A DNA stretch of 64,000 nucleotides, taken from positions 62,001 through 126,000 of the forward strand of contig NZ_LYXE01000157.1 of NCBI RefSeq assembly GCF_002532075.1, given 5' to 3'. The translations under genes were made by a program, and so were the position numbers. This document shows, piece by piece, positions 28,674-37,182 of the stretch. Each line of letters opens with the position of its first letter. Positions within the stretch are counted from its first letter, which is position 1. Source of the stretch: Candidatus Chloroploca asiatica. Lineage in GTDB: Bacteria; Chloroflexota; Chloroflexia; Chloroflexales; Chloroflexaceae. A model generated the notes under the pieces. It was given only the letters and a program-made list of their open reading frames with translations. It had not been told where the DNA came from and ran no database searches.

Positions 28674-29861
28674 TTAGAGCCGTACGGTGCCGCGGAGGAA
28701 GCGCAACGCTGTTTCGGCGAGGATAGCCGCGCCAAGAGGGAGGCTGCGCTCATCAATGTCAAAGATCGGCGTATGATGGGCACGTACCACACCATCATCA
28801 ATGGCGGCCCCGAGCATCAACATTGCTCCAGGAGCCTTCTGGCACATATAGGCAAAATCCTCGGCCCCAAGCCCTGCCGGGGCATGGTCAAAGGCATCAC
28901 TGCCGAGCATCGCGCCTGCTACCTGTTCGAGCCAGCCTGCAACACGTTCGTCATTCCAGCCTGCAGGATAGCCGCGCCCGATCTTCAGGCGATAATCACC
29001 GCCGAAGGCACGGGTCACGGCAAACGCCTTCTCGACCTCGCTGATCAACTGTTCACGCACCCGCGGATTGTAACTGCGCAAGGTTCCCTGCAGGCGCACC
29101 TCACTCGGAATGACATTCGATGCCCCCTGCGCCTCGACGACACCAACGCTGAGCACCGTTGGCTCGACGGGATCAATGCGCCGTGCCTTGATCCCATAGA
29201 GTGCGGTGAGCACCGGGATGAGCATATAGATTGGATCAGTGCCCTCGTGGGGTGCGGCCCCGTGGCCACCTGTGGCAAGCAAGGAACCGGTGAAATCATC
29301 CACGGCCGCCGAGGTCCAGCCGCCACGGATGGTCACTTTGCCCATTGGCAACGTCGAATCAACATGGAGCGCAATCACGGCGTCGACGCCCTCCATCACC
29401 CCTTCTTCAACCATACGCAGCCCACCACTCTTGCCTTCGTCATCCCAACTCTCTTCTGAGGGCTGAAAGATGAAGCGTACGCGCCCGCGGAGGCGTTCAT
29501 TGGCAAATTGTTCACGGAGCAGATGGGCCGCTCCGAGCAACATGGCGGTATGCGCATCATGGCCGCAGGCGTGCATCACGCCGTGATTCTGTGAAGCATA
29601 CGCGGTTGTGTTGGCCTCAATAATCGGGAGGGCGTCCATATCAGCGCGGATCGCAATCGTTGGCCCGCCACCGGGACCAAGTTCGCCGACAACGCCGGTG
29701 CGCGCAATACCCGTGCGTATCGTGATGTCCCCAATCTCGGCCAGCGTATCGACCACCATGGCCGCCGTCCGTGTCTCAGCAAAGCTCAATTCGGGGTGCG
29801 TATGAAGATCCCGCCGGAGACGCACGAGTTCAGCGGCGAGCGCATTGGCACGGTCAAGCAT
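28674..29861 (-). CDS. M20 family amidohydrolase/peptidase
   Basis: A 395-residue dinuclear-metal hydrolase of the M20D group (hippurate hydrolase/IAA-amino acid hydrolase/N-acyl-amino acid amidohydrolase type). Seen: RRDLHTHPELSF, RADMDALPI, the metal motif MHACGHDAHTAM, QPSEE with the catalytic Glu, a dimerisation domain with HGAAPHEGTDP, and GAEDFAY plus the late HTPIFDIDE. No signal peptide. GAGGAG is 8 nt upstream of the ATG. A 16-bp hairpin lies just before it in the leader. Acyl-amino acid substrate specificity is not predictable. Confidence 0.9.
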   Translation of the reverse strand: MLDRANALAAELVRLRRDLHTHPELSFAETRTAAMVVDTLAEIGDITIRTGIARTGVVGELGPGGGPTIAIRADMDALPIIEANTTAYASQNHGVMHACGHDAHTAMLLGAAHLLREQFANERLRGRVRFIFQPSEESWDDEGKSGGLRMVEEGVMEGVDAVIALHVDSTLPMGKVTIRGGWTSAAVDDFTGSLLATGGHGAAPHEGTDPIYMLIPVLTALYGIKARRIDPVEPTVLSVGVVEAQGASNVIPSEVRLQGTLRSYNPRVREQLISEVEKAFAVTRAFGGDYRLKIGRGYPAGWNDERVAGWLEQVAGAMLGSDAFDHAPAGLGAEDFAYMCQKAPGAMLMLGAAIDDGVVRAHHTPIFDIDERSLPLGAAILAETALRFLRGTVRL

Positions 29862-29875
29862 ATGTTTTTCTCCTC

Positions 29876-29918
29876 GATCGTGATGGATATGGGCCTACGG
29901 CTCATATCCATCACGATC
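29876..29918. repeat. 16-bp hairpin in the leader of the M20 gene
   Basis: GATCGTGATGGATATG (29876-29891) is a perfect inverse of 29903-29918, directly upstream of the Shine-Dalgarno of the M20 gene. It lacks the AAA/GCCAGC core. Confidence 0.7.
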
Positions 29919-29944
29919 AGGGCTGTCGCCCTAAAACCCGGTAG

Positions 29945-29991
29945 TTTGCTGGTCGAAAAAGCCAGCTACGCTGGCTTTTTCGACCAGCAAA
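29945..29991. repeat. Long perfect hairpin in a divergent intergenic region (hairpin family copy)
   Basis: Perfect 22-bp stem (29945-29966 with 29970-29991), loop TAC, core GAAAAAGCCAGC / GCTGGCTTTTTC. Unlike the other copies it lies between divergent genes (M20 and fabF). Confidence 0.85.
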
Positions 29992-30103
29992 GATGTTTGG
30001 CAACCGTAGACTGCCAAGTCTCGCCCCCGCAGAGGCGAGAACAGAGGCTTATTGCTGATAGTATACCATCACCTCGAATGAACCATCTCGGGCAAAGCAG
30101 GCA

Positions 30104-30112
30104 TGGTATAAT
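30104..30112 (+). promoter_or_regulatory. Extended -10 promoter of fabF
   Basis: TG-G-TATAAT, 42 nt before the fabF ATG. No good -35. Confidence 0.6.
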
Positions 30113-30154
30113 TCCGCACGTTGAGGTTATCAGCCTACAGGTGAGGAGAGCATT

Positions 30155-31399
30155 ATGAAGGAGCGGCGTGTCGTTGTGACGGGAATGGGGGCGATCAGCC
30201 CGCTAGGTCTGAGTGTTCCCGCGTTGTGGCAGGGCATTGTTGAGGCGCGCAGTGGCGTTGGCCCGTTGACCCTGTTCGACCCGACCGGCTTTGACACGCG
30301 CTTTGCTGCTGAGGTCAAGGACTTCGATCCGGCGAACTTTATGGACCGCAAAGAGGCACGGCGGACTGATCGTTTTGTGCAACTGGCCGTCGCCGCATCG
30401 AATGAGGCACTGCATCATTCAGGCTTGAAGATTACTGAAGCGAACCGTGATGAGATTGGGGTCTTTATCGCCAGTGGCATTGGGGGCATTGGCACCCTCA
30501 GCGAGCAACTTGATGTGTTGCGGGCACGCGGTCCGGGGCGGATCAGCCCATTCTTGATCCCTTCGATGATTACCAATCTTGCGGCAGGCCAGGTCTCGAT
30601 TGTCACCGGGGCACGTGGGCCGAGCTATTGTCTCACGTCGGCCTGCGCGAGTTCAGCCCATGCGATTGGCGAGGCTGCCGAGACGATTCGGCGGGGTTGG
30701 GCCAAGGCGGTGATCGTCGGGGGCAGCGAGGCGAGCATTACGCCAATCGGAATTGCCGGGTTCAATGCGATGCGAGCGCTTTCGACCAATAATGACGACT
30801 TTGCGACGGCTTCACGCCCGTTTGATGCGACCCGCGACGGCTTTGTGATGGGTGAAGGTGCCGCCTCGCTCATCCTGGAAGATGCCGAAGAGGCGATCAG
30901 CCGGGGGGCGACAATTCTGGCTGAAGTGGCCGGCTATGCCTCGACTTCTGATGCGTACCATATCTCGAACCTGTCTGAGGATGGCGAAGGCGTCGCCCGT
31001 GCGATCCGCCTGGCCCTCAAGCGTGCTGAGATAACCCCTGATCAGGTCGATTACATCAATGCCCACGCGACGAGCACGCCCGCGGGCGATCCGGTCGAGT
31101 CACGGGCGATCAAGCAGGTCTTTGGCGGACGCGAAACCGCCCCGCCCGTCAGTGCGAGCAAATCGCAATTCGGCCATCTCTTGGGTGCCGCCGGGGCGAT
31201 CGAGACGGTCGTTGGCGTGCTGGCAATGCAGCATAAGCTCTTGCCTGCCACGATCAACCTGACTAGTCCCGATCCTGCCTGCGATCTCGACTATGTTCCC
31301 AATACGCCCCGCCCCAGCCAGATTGATGTTGTACTGAGCAATTCGTTTGGCTTTGGTGGGCATAATGTGTGTCTCGTGCTCAAGCGTTTTGTTGACTGA
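30155..31399 (+). CDS. fabF: Beta-ketoacyl-ACP synthase II
   Basis: A 414-residue fatty acid elongation enzyme condensing malonyl-ACP with acyl-ACP. The Cys-His-His triad is seen in SACASSAHA (about 163), NAHATSTPAGD (about 303) and KSQFGHLLGAAG (about 340). VVVTGMGAISPLG at the N-terminus and NSFGFGGHN at the end are typical of KAS II. GAGGAGAG precedes the ATG. It is followed by rnc after 87 nt, the fabF-rnc order common in bacteria, but acpP does not precede it here. Confidence 0.96.
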   Translation: MKERRVVVTGMGAISPLGLSVPALWQGIVEARSGVGPLTLFDPTGFDTRFAAEVKDFDPANFMDRKEARRTDRFVQLAVAASNEALHHSGLKITEANRDEIGVFIASGIGGIGTLSEQLDVLRARGPGRISPFLIPSMITNLAAGQVSIVTGARGPSYCLTSACASSAHAIGEAAETIRRGWAKAVIVGGSEASITPIGIAGFNAMRALSTNNDDFATASRPFDATRDGFVMGEGAASLILEDAEEAISRGATILAEVAGYASTSDAYHISNLSEDGEGVARAIRLALKRAEITPDQVDYINAHATSTPAGDPVESRAIKQVFGGRETAPPVSASKSQFGHLLGAAGAIETVVGVLAMQHKLLPATINLTSPDPACDLDYVPNTPRPSQIDVVLSNSFGFGGHNVCLVLKRFVD

Positions 31400-31432
31400 A
31401 GGAGTTCGTTGATACACTCCTTCGGGCCAGGT

Positions 31433-31450
31433 TTGGGGCGTAGCCCCCAA
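31433..31450 (+). terminator. GC-rich hairpin between fabF and rnc
   Basis: TTGGGGC-GTA-GCCCCCAA, with one bulge and no T-run; weak or no terminator. A preceding GAAGGAGT...ACTCCTTC pair (31398-31423) also folds. Confidence 0.35.
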
Positions 31451-31504
31451 GTGTCGCGCTTCGATGTTGGCGGGCGGTAGCCCTCTATGATGCACCAGGT
31501 AATC

Positions 31505-32218
31505 ATGCTTATGCCGAGCCGCTTAGAAGAGATTATTGGCGTTACCTTCCACGATCCACTGTTGTTGCAGAGTGCGTTTGTGCATCGTTCGTTCATGCAT
31601 GAACATCCCGAACGGGTGCCGGGGCTCTCTTCCAATGAACGGCTTGAGTTCCTTGGTGATGCGGTGCTCAATTTCCTGACGGCGGCGTGGCTCTTTGTGC
31701 GCTACCCAGATCGCAGCGAGGGTGAATTGACCAGCCTTCGTTCGGCGCTGGTCAAGACAACAACCCTGGCCGGGTTTGCGCGTGAACTCGATCTTGGCAC
31801 CTATATTCGCATCAGCCGTGGCGAAGATACGCCTGCGGCACGGAACCGTGATGCGCTGCTGGCCGATATCTTTGAGGCGGTGCTCGGGGCGATCTATCTT
31901 GACCAGGGTGTTGAAGGGGTGTCGCTCTTTGTAACGCCCTTCCTCGAACGCCAGATGAAGACAATTGAAGAGGGCGGCGGCGAGGTGAACTATCGTACCC
32001 AATTGCAAGAGGTTGCGCAGGCGCGTTATAGCCAGACCCCTACGTACCGGGTGATTGATGAGGATGGGCCGGCCCATCAGCGTGTCTTTACGATGGAAGT
32101 TCGCCTTGGTGAGCAGGTGCTCGGCATTGGTCGCGGCTTGAATAAGCAAGCAGCAGCGCAGACCGCTGCCCAGGAGGCGTTGCAGCGCCTTGCTGTTGTT
32201 GAGGATGATCCAGCATGA
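31505..32218 (+). CDS. rnc: Ribonuclease III
   Basis: A dsRNA endonuclease for rRNA and mRNA processing. The signature NERLEFLGDAVL contains the metal-binding Glu and catalytic Asp; the second acidic cluster is in DIFEAVLGAIYLD. The C-terminal dsRBD begins at NYRTQLQEVAQ and contains GIGRGLNKQAAAQTAAQEAL. Four in-frame ATGs (31487, 31490, 31505, 31511) are possible; I chose 31505 because CCAGGT precedes it closely. Its stop overlaps the next start (ATGA), so it is coupled to the RmlD-like gene. Confidence 0.95.
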   Translation: MLMPSRLEEIIGVTFHDPLLLQSAFVHRSFMHEHPERVPGLSSNERLEFLGDAVLNFLTAAWLFVRYPDRSEGELTSLRSALVKTTTLAGFARELDLGTYIRISRGEDTPAARNRDALLADIFEAVLGAIYLDQGVEGVSLFVTPFLERQMKTIEEGGGEVNYRTQLQEVAQARYSQTPTYRVIDEDGPAHQRVFTMEVRLGEQVLGIGRGLNKQAAAQTAAQEALQRLAVVEDDPA

Positions 32219-33084
32219 CGCGAGGTCTGATTACGGGTGGTACGGGCTATCTTGGGCAGGAGTTGATCCGTCAGGCATGCGCACGAGGTTATGCTGTGGT
32301 CGCGACCCATTATACGCAGCCACCTGTGCCGGTGCCTGGGGTGACCTGGGCCGCGCTGGATGTGCGTGATCCGCACGCCGTGCGGTCGCTCGTTGAAGCG
32401 GTGCAGCCCGCCTGGGTTATCCATACGGCTTTTTTGCAGAACGGCCCTGAGGTGATGGCAATTACCGGCGAAGGGGCCGGCCATGTTGCGGTTGCGGCTG
32501 CTGCGGTGAACGCACGCCTGATCCATCTGTCGAGTGATGTTATTTTCGATGGCGAGCGTGATACCCCGTATACCGAAGATGACCCGCCGGATCCCGTCAC
32601 TGACTACGGGCGCGCCAAGGCGCACGCTGAGGTCCTGGTTGCGGCGGCGCATCCCGCGGCAACCATTGTCCGCACGTCACTGATCTATGGCTTCGACCCA
32701 ATTGATAAGATTTCGCGCTTTGTCCTCGATGTCGCCGCGGGGCGTGTCGCTGCGGCTTTGTTCACCGATGAGTACCGTTGCCCAATCTTTGTTGAAGATC
32801 TCGCCGCTGCCTTGCTCGAATTGCTTACACTCCCCTACCAGGGTGTGTTGCATATCGCCGGGGCAAGCTGTGTCAGCCGCTATGCAATGGGTTGCCTGAT
32901 CGCACAAGCGTGGCAGATCGATCCCACCGGCATACCCGCCGGCCTCAGTGCCACGAGTCCAATCCGGCGCCCCCGCAACTGTCGCCTCGCGATTACACGT
33001 GCCCAGGCGTTGCTGCAGACCCGCCTGCGAGGCATCGATGAGGTGCTGCGTGAGCGGGGCGGTGAGCGCCGGGGAAGGGTGTGA
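32215..33084 (+). CDS. RmlD-like NAD(P)-dependent sugar-nucleotide reductase
   Basis: A 289-residue extended SDR of the dTDP-4-dehydrorhamnose reductase family. Seen: ITGGTGYLGQEL (dinucleotide loop), LDVRDPHAV, VIHTAF, LSSDVIFDGERDTPYTEDDPPDP and the catalytic YGRAKAHAE (Y..xK). Similar proteins occur both as true RmlD and as uncharacterised relatives; rmlA/B/C are not in the window, so dTDP-rhamnose synthesis is not proven. Overlaps rnc by 4 nt and precedes a GT4 gene by 3 nt, which supports a role in surface glycan synthesis. Confidence 0.85.
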   Translation: MTRGLITGGTGYLGQELIRQACARGYAVVATHYTQPPVPVPGVTWAALDVRDPHAVRSLVEAVQPAWVIHTAFLQNGPEVMAITGEGAGHVAVAAAAVNARLIHLSSDVIFDGERDTPYTEDDPPDPVTDYGRAKAHAEVLVAAAHPAATIVRTSLIYGFDPIDKISRFVLDVAAGRVAAALFTDEYRCPIFVEDLAAALLELLTLPYQGVLHIAGASCVSRYAMGCLIAQAWQIDPTGIPAGLSATSPIRRPRNCRLAITRAQALLQTRLRGIDEVLRERGGERRGRV

Positions 33085-33087
33085 TGG

Positions 33088-34248
33088 ATGCGAATTGGGT
33101 TTGATGCGCGCTATGCCACCGAGCATTTTCCAGGGATTGGCCGGTATACCATCGGTCTCGCCCGTGCGCTCGCCGAGATTAGCCACGGCCATACGCTGGT
33201 GCTCATTGTTGATCCCCGTCAGTTGCGCGAGAGTCGTTATGATCTGGCGGCGATCGCGGCGATGCCCGGGGTCGAGACGGCGCATCTGGCGGCAGGGCCG
33301 TTTAGTTTCAAGCAGCATGTTGCGCTGCCATCCCTCGCTCGTCGCCTCGGGTTGGATGTGTTGCATTCGCCCTATGTGGTCAAACCGTATCTTGGCCTGC
33401 CTTGCCCGTCGGTCGTCACCGTGTATGACCTGATCGGCTGGCGCTATCCGCGCACGCTCTCGGCACGGGGGCGGCTCTTCTACCGCCTGACGATGGATCT
33501 GGCGCTGCGCACCGCAACGCGCATCCTGACGATCTCGGAGAGTTCGCGCGCCGATCTTGCGTATGTCTACCCCCGTGCCGCCAGTCGCCTCGTGGTGACG
33601 CCGCTCGCCGCCGAACGCCGGTTTCAACCCCAACCAGCAGAAGTTATCGCCCAGGTGCGCCAGCGTTATGCGCTCCCCAACGATTATGTGCTCTATGTTG
33701 GTTCACAGAAGGCACACAAGAATCTTGAACGCCTTGTGCGGGCGTGGGAACGGATGCTGGAGTTTGAAGCGCGCCAGACCCCCGGTGCCTGGACGCTGGT
33801 GCTGGCCGGTCATGCCGAACGCGGGCAGACGAGTCTGCACCAGTTTGTCAAACAGCGTGGTCTCGCCGACCGGGTTCGCTTTGTGCCCAATGTGGCCGAT
33901 GAAGACCTGCCCGCGCTCTATAGTGGTGCGACTGTCTTTGCTTTCCCGTCGTATTATGAGGGTTTCGGGCTACCCCCGCTCGAGGCAATGGCCTGTGGTG
34001 TGCCGGTGATCTGCGCGTACGCTTCGAGTCTGCCCGAGGTCGTGGGTGAGGCCGCGCTCACGGTGGATCCGTTCAATGTGATTGAAATGGCCGAAGGCCT
34101 CTGGCGGTTGCTCAACAATCCGCTCTTGCGCCGCGATCTCGCGGCCCGCGGTGCCCGGCGTGCCCGCGACTTTTCGTGGCGCCGCACGGCCCTTGGCACG
34201 CTCCGTGTGTATGAGGGACTCGCGGGGCCCGCACATAGTAGTGTGTAA
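33088..34248 (+). CDS. GT4 family glycosyltransferase
   Basis: A 386-residue GT-B transferase. The N-terminal domain begins [20 protein letters not shown] with the acceptor-side Gly-rich turn; the C-terminal domain shows [34 protein letters not shown] and the donor-binding [19 protein letters not shown], whose two Glu are the EX7E motif. It retains its configuration class and resembles mannosyl- or rhamnosyltransferases. Last gene of the fabF-rnc-rmlD-like-GT4 group. Donor and acceptor are unknown. Confidence 0.92.
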   Translation: MRIGFDARYATEHFPGIGRYTIGLARALAEISHGHTLVLIVDPRQLRESRYDLAAIAAMPGVETAHLAAGPFSFKQHVALPSLARRLGLDVLHSPYVVKPYLGLPCPSVVTVYDLIGWRYPRTLSARGRLFYRLTMDLALRTATRILTISESSRADLAYVYPRAASRLVVTPLAAERRFQPQPAEVIAQVRQRYALPNDYVLYVGSQKAHKNLERLVRAWERMLEFEARQTPGAWTLVLAGHAERGQTSLHQFVKQRGLADRVRFVPNVADEDLPALYSGATVFAFPSYYEGFGLPPLEAMACGVPVICAYASSLPEVVGEAALTVDPFNVIEMAEGLWRLLNNPLLRRDLAARGARRARDFSWRRTALGTLRVYEGLAGPAHSSV

Positions 34249-34273
34249 CCTACGTTTCTTGATCCCAGCGGAA

Positions 34274-34342
34274 GCTTCGACAGGCTCAGCCTCCGTCCGT
34301 TCGCAACGCCCATCGTCCGCCGTTGGCTGAGCTTGTCGAAGC
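34274..34342. repeat. REP-type inverted repeat pair between convergent genes
   Basis: GCTTCGACAGGCTCAGCC (34274-34291) and its inverse (34325-34342) with one mismatch, 33-nt spacer. The TTCGACA(A/G)GCTCAG motif is a frequent intergenic repeat in many bacteria. Confidence 0.8.
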
Positions 34343-34382
34343 CAATACCTAGAGCAGAAAACGTACGCTACAGACTCCTTCG

Positions 34383-36776
34383 TCACAGCGCGGGCAAGAC
34401 CTTGCCAGGGTTGAGGCGCCCCCCCGGGTCGAACCAGGCTTTGATGCGGTGCTGCACCGCAAGCTGTGTTGCCCCCAGCGCCTCGTGCATAAACGCTAAT
34501 TTCAGCGTCCCAATGCCATGTTCCCCCGAGAGCGTGCCGTCCACGGCGAGCGCAATGCGGAAAATTGCTTCGGCGCACGGCCAGATACGCGCACTCTCAG
34601 CAGGGTCACGGGCATCGAAGAGGATGTTCGGGTGCAAGTTGCCGTCACCGGCGTGCCCAAAGACGACAATGGGCAACTGATGTTCTTCAGCGAGTGCTTT
34701 GATCAAACGCACACTCTCGGCAATGCGCGTCAGTGGCACCGCGATATCTTCGCCAAGTCGGTTGGGGCGAATGCGGGCCAGCGCGATCGAGACGGCCCGG
34801 CGCGCTTGCCAGAGTTTCGCTTCGTCGCTGACACTCTGCGCAACCTGGACGAGCCGGGCGCCCCCGGCGCGGGCCAGCGTGGCGAGGGCCTCGGCGTCGT
34901 GCGCTACTGTTTCAGGCTCACCATCGCTGAGCATCAACAGCATGGCCCCCGTCTCGGGGGGCAGGCCAAGGTGCAGGTACGCCTCGACGGCGGCGAGGGT
35001 CGTATCGTCCATCAACTCAAGCGCCGACGGCACCAGACCCGAGGCCATGATCTGTTCGACGGTTGCGCAGGCATCCTCAAGCTTGGCAAAGAGGGCCATC
35101 GTGGTGCGCCGGGCAGGCGGCAGCGACACAAGCTGCAGGGTCACCTCGGTGATCACGGCAAGTGTGCCCTCTGAGCCAACCAGCAGTTGGGCAAGGCTCT
35201 GTTCGGTTCCTTGCCCGGCGAGACCATCACCCCAGCGCACGATCGTACCATCGGCAAGCACCGCCGTGACCGCCAGTACATAGTCAGACGTCACGCCATA
35301 TTTGACACAACGAGGCCCACCGGCATTGCACGCCAGATTGCCCCCAATCGTCGACGCCGTCTGGCTGGAGGGGTCAGGTGGATAAAAGAGGCCCAGTGTC
35401 TCGGCGGCCCGTTGGATCTCGGCGGTAATCGCGCCTGCGCCGACGTGGGCAACCATCTGCTCTTTATCAAGCGTGATCTGGTCAAGCCGATTGAGGCCGA
35501 GGATCAGTGCATGCGGCGTTGGCGTTGATCCACCAGCGAGCCCGCTGCCCGCCCCGCGTACGACAACTGGCAAGCCGTAGGTTGCCGCAGCACGCATCAA
35601 GCCAGCGACCTCGCTAGTAGTTGCTGGCAAGGCAACCGCCAGCGCCTGTCCAAGCGGTTGTGCAATCGAGGCATCCTGGTCGTAACAGGCAAGATCTTCC
35701 CTGCGCGTCAGCAGATAAGTTTCCCCAACCACCGAGCGCAGGGTTGTCAGGATCTGCTCGCGACCAGTTTGGCGCATCAGGCGTTCGTGCAACGCCAGGT
35801 CGGACGAGCTTAGCAATGGCGACAATGGAGCGAGGGCCGTCTCGCGCAAGCCTGCCAACATCAGGTCGTGCTTGGCCTCTGGTGGTGGCATCCCCATCTC
35901 GGTGGTGACCGTACCACCGGCCTCGGTTGCAAGCGCCTGCAGAATGCGTAACAACTGTTCAGCTTCATCAGTTGGCGTAGCGAGACCGAGGTGTACTGTC
36001 CCGACTCCGGCATCGCCCCAGAGCGTGAGGGGCAGGCGGTATCGTACAGCAAGCGTGCGGGCGCGGGCCACAAAAGCGGGCAAGGCAGAGCGGGGGAGCG
36101 TCAGATCACGACGCAGCGCTGCCGGATGCAGATGCGCAGCCGCCAGGTCATACCACTGGTGCCACGGATCGCCCTCGCCGACAGGCATCACCGTTGCGGC
36201 AGTGGTAGCCGCGATCTCCCTCACCAGACCAACCTGGCGCACCAGCAGTGCTGACAGTCCTTCAAGCTCAACCAGCAACACTCCGCTGCCATCCGGTTGT
36301 TCGGCAACTGGCAGGGCACTGAGCGCAAGCCCCGCGTTCACCAATTGGGCAGCCAGGCGACATGCCTCGGCCAGCGACGGGCAATGCAGAAGCGTTGAGG
36401 CACGCTCAGCGGGCAGTGGCCGCAGGCTAAAGGTAAACTCGTGGGCAATTCCCAGATCGAGTTGACTTGCAGCGAGTGCCCGATGCAGACCATAGCCGGT
36501 GGCTCGCTTGATCGTCGGTCCACCAATGCTCAGGTTTGTGCCATCGGGCAACATCAATTGCGCCGCACGTAGATAGCGTCCAATGGTTCCATAGCCGAAA
36601 CGGCGGCGACCGCCCGCATTGCAGGCGACCAGATCGGCCAGCGTCAGACCAGGCACAAGCGGAAAGATCGGCAACGCAAGCCGATAAGGCGCAAGCTCCT
36701 CGTGCAGCCTCGCGATCAACGTGGTTGCAGGGGCAGTGACAAGCAAGGCCCCGGGCTCAACAGCAACTACTTCCAC
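34383..36776 (-). CDS. Two-part FAD-linked oxidase: GlcE-like half fused to GlcD-like half
   Basis: A 797-residue flavoprotein-like protein. Residues about 335-797 form a complete GlcD/D-lactate dehydrogenase unit: RGAGSGLAGGSTP for the pyrophosphate loop, TIGGNLACNAGG, VGSEGTLAVITEVTL, then the oxidase cap with GHAGDGNLHPN and SGEHGIGTLK. Residues about 1-330 are a second FAD_binding_4-like unit (LADLVACNAGGRRRFGYG, LPDGTNLSIGG), but its first subdomain is missing. The GTG start overlaps the stop of the 89-aa gene by 10 nt, and an in-frame stop lies two codons upstream, so it is not longer. Probable substrate glycolate or D-2-hydroxy acids. A GlcF iron-sulphur partner is not seen. Confidence 0.82.
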   Translation of the reverse strand: MEVVAVEPGALLVTAPATTLIARLHEELAPYRLALPIFPLVPGLTLADLVACNAGGRRRFGYGTIGRYLRAAQLMLPDGTNLSIGGPTIKRATGYGLHRALAASQLDLGIAHEFTFSLRPLPAERASTLLHCPSLAEACRLAAQLVNAGLALSALPVAEQPDGSGVLLVELEGLSALLVRQVGLVREIAATTAATVMPVGEGDPWHQWYDLAAAHLHPAALRRDLTLPRSALPAFVARARTLAVRYRLPLTLWGDAGVGTVHLGLATPTDEAEQLLRILQALATEAGGTVTTEMGMPPPEAKHDLMLAGLRETALAPLSPLLSSSDLALHERLMRQTGREQILTTLRSVVGETYLLTRREDLACYDQDASIAQPLGQALAVALPATTSEVAGLMRAAATYGLPVVVRGAGSGLAGGSTPTPHALILGLNRLDQITLDKEQMVAHVGAGAITAEIQRAAETLGLFYPPDPSSQTASTIGGNLACNAGGPRCVKYGVTSDYVLAVTAVLADGTIVRWGDGLAGQGTEQSLAQLLVGSEGTLAVITEVTLQLVSLPPARRTTMALFAKLEDACATVEQIMASGLVPSALELMDDTTLAAVEAYLHLGLPPETGAMLLMLSDGEPETVAHDAEALATLARAGGARLVQVAQSVSDEAKLWQARRAVSIALARIRPNRLGEDIAVPLTRIAESVRLIKALAEEHQLPIVVFGHAGDGNLHPNILFDARDPAESARIWPCAEAIFRIALAVDGTLSGEHGIGTLKLAFMHEALGATQLAVQHRIKAWFDPGGRLNPGKVLPAL

Positions 36777-37036
36777 AGATTATCCCAGATGTCTTGAATG
36801 GTCGTCTGGACACCCGCGATCGTCTGGCGCACCGGGTCAGGCGACAGGCGTGCATCAAGACGGGTTCGGCTATCCTCAATGACCTCGCTGAGCAGACGAT
36901 GGGCCTCGACTGCATAGAGGCGGGTCATCGCATCGGTATAGACCTCGATCAACTCGTGCCGATCGGCCCTAGGCGTTTCGGCCAGCATATTGGTAAGGAT
37001 TTCGCGTGCATTATCGCGGAAAGACTCAATCGACAT
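36767..37036 (-). CDS. Small helical hypothetical protein, 89 aa
   Basis: Not recognised. A highly charged, helix-rich protein without membrane segment or Cys. AGGGAGG lies 6 nt upstream of the ATG, and the gene overlaps the FAD oxidase start, so it is very probably expressed and translationally coupled to it. A chaperone or assembly role for the oxidase is only a guess from position. Confidence 0.7.
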   Translation of the reverse strand: MSIESFRDNAREILTNMLAETPRADRHELIEVYTDAMTRLYAVEAHRLLSEVIEDSRTRLDARLSPDPVRQTIAGVQTTIQDIWDNLWK

Positions 37037-37098
37037 AACAACCTCCCTGATCGTACTCTCTTCATTATACGACGGCAGGGAGAACTTTGTGGCTTTTA

Positions 37099-37182
37099 GG
37101 GTTAGCTCACCTACGCTAAAAACGTTGCGCCTTGGCGCCTTTGCGTCAAAACAACCGTCTTATGTGCAAGGTATTGGCCCTA
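37099..37182. mobile_element. MITE/REP-like element, copy 2 (left end lost)
   Basis: Shares GGGT(T/G)AGC.CACCTAC, TTGCGCC, TTTGCGTCAAAACAACCG and TGCAAGGTAT with copy 1 at 28.6 kb. Its right end reads TGCAAGGTATTGGCCCTAA, the inverse of copy 1's left flank. It abuts the ftsK stop codon, the same position and orientation as copy 1 behind the M20 gene. Confidence 0.7.

Noticed and set aside
31433-31450. Strong terminator between fabF and rnc
   Set aside because: The hairpin has a bulge and no T-run; kept only as a low-confidence feature.
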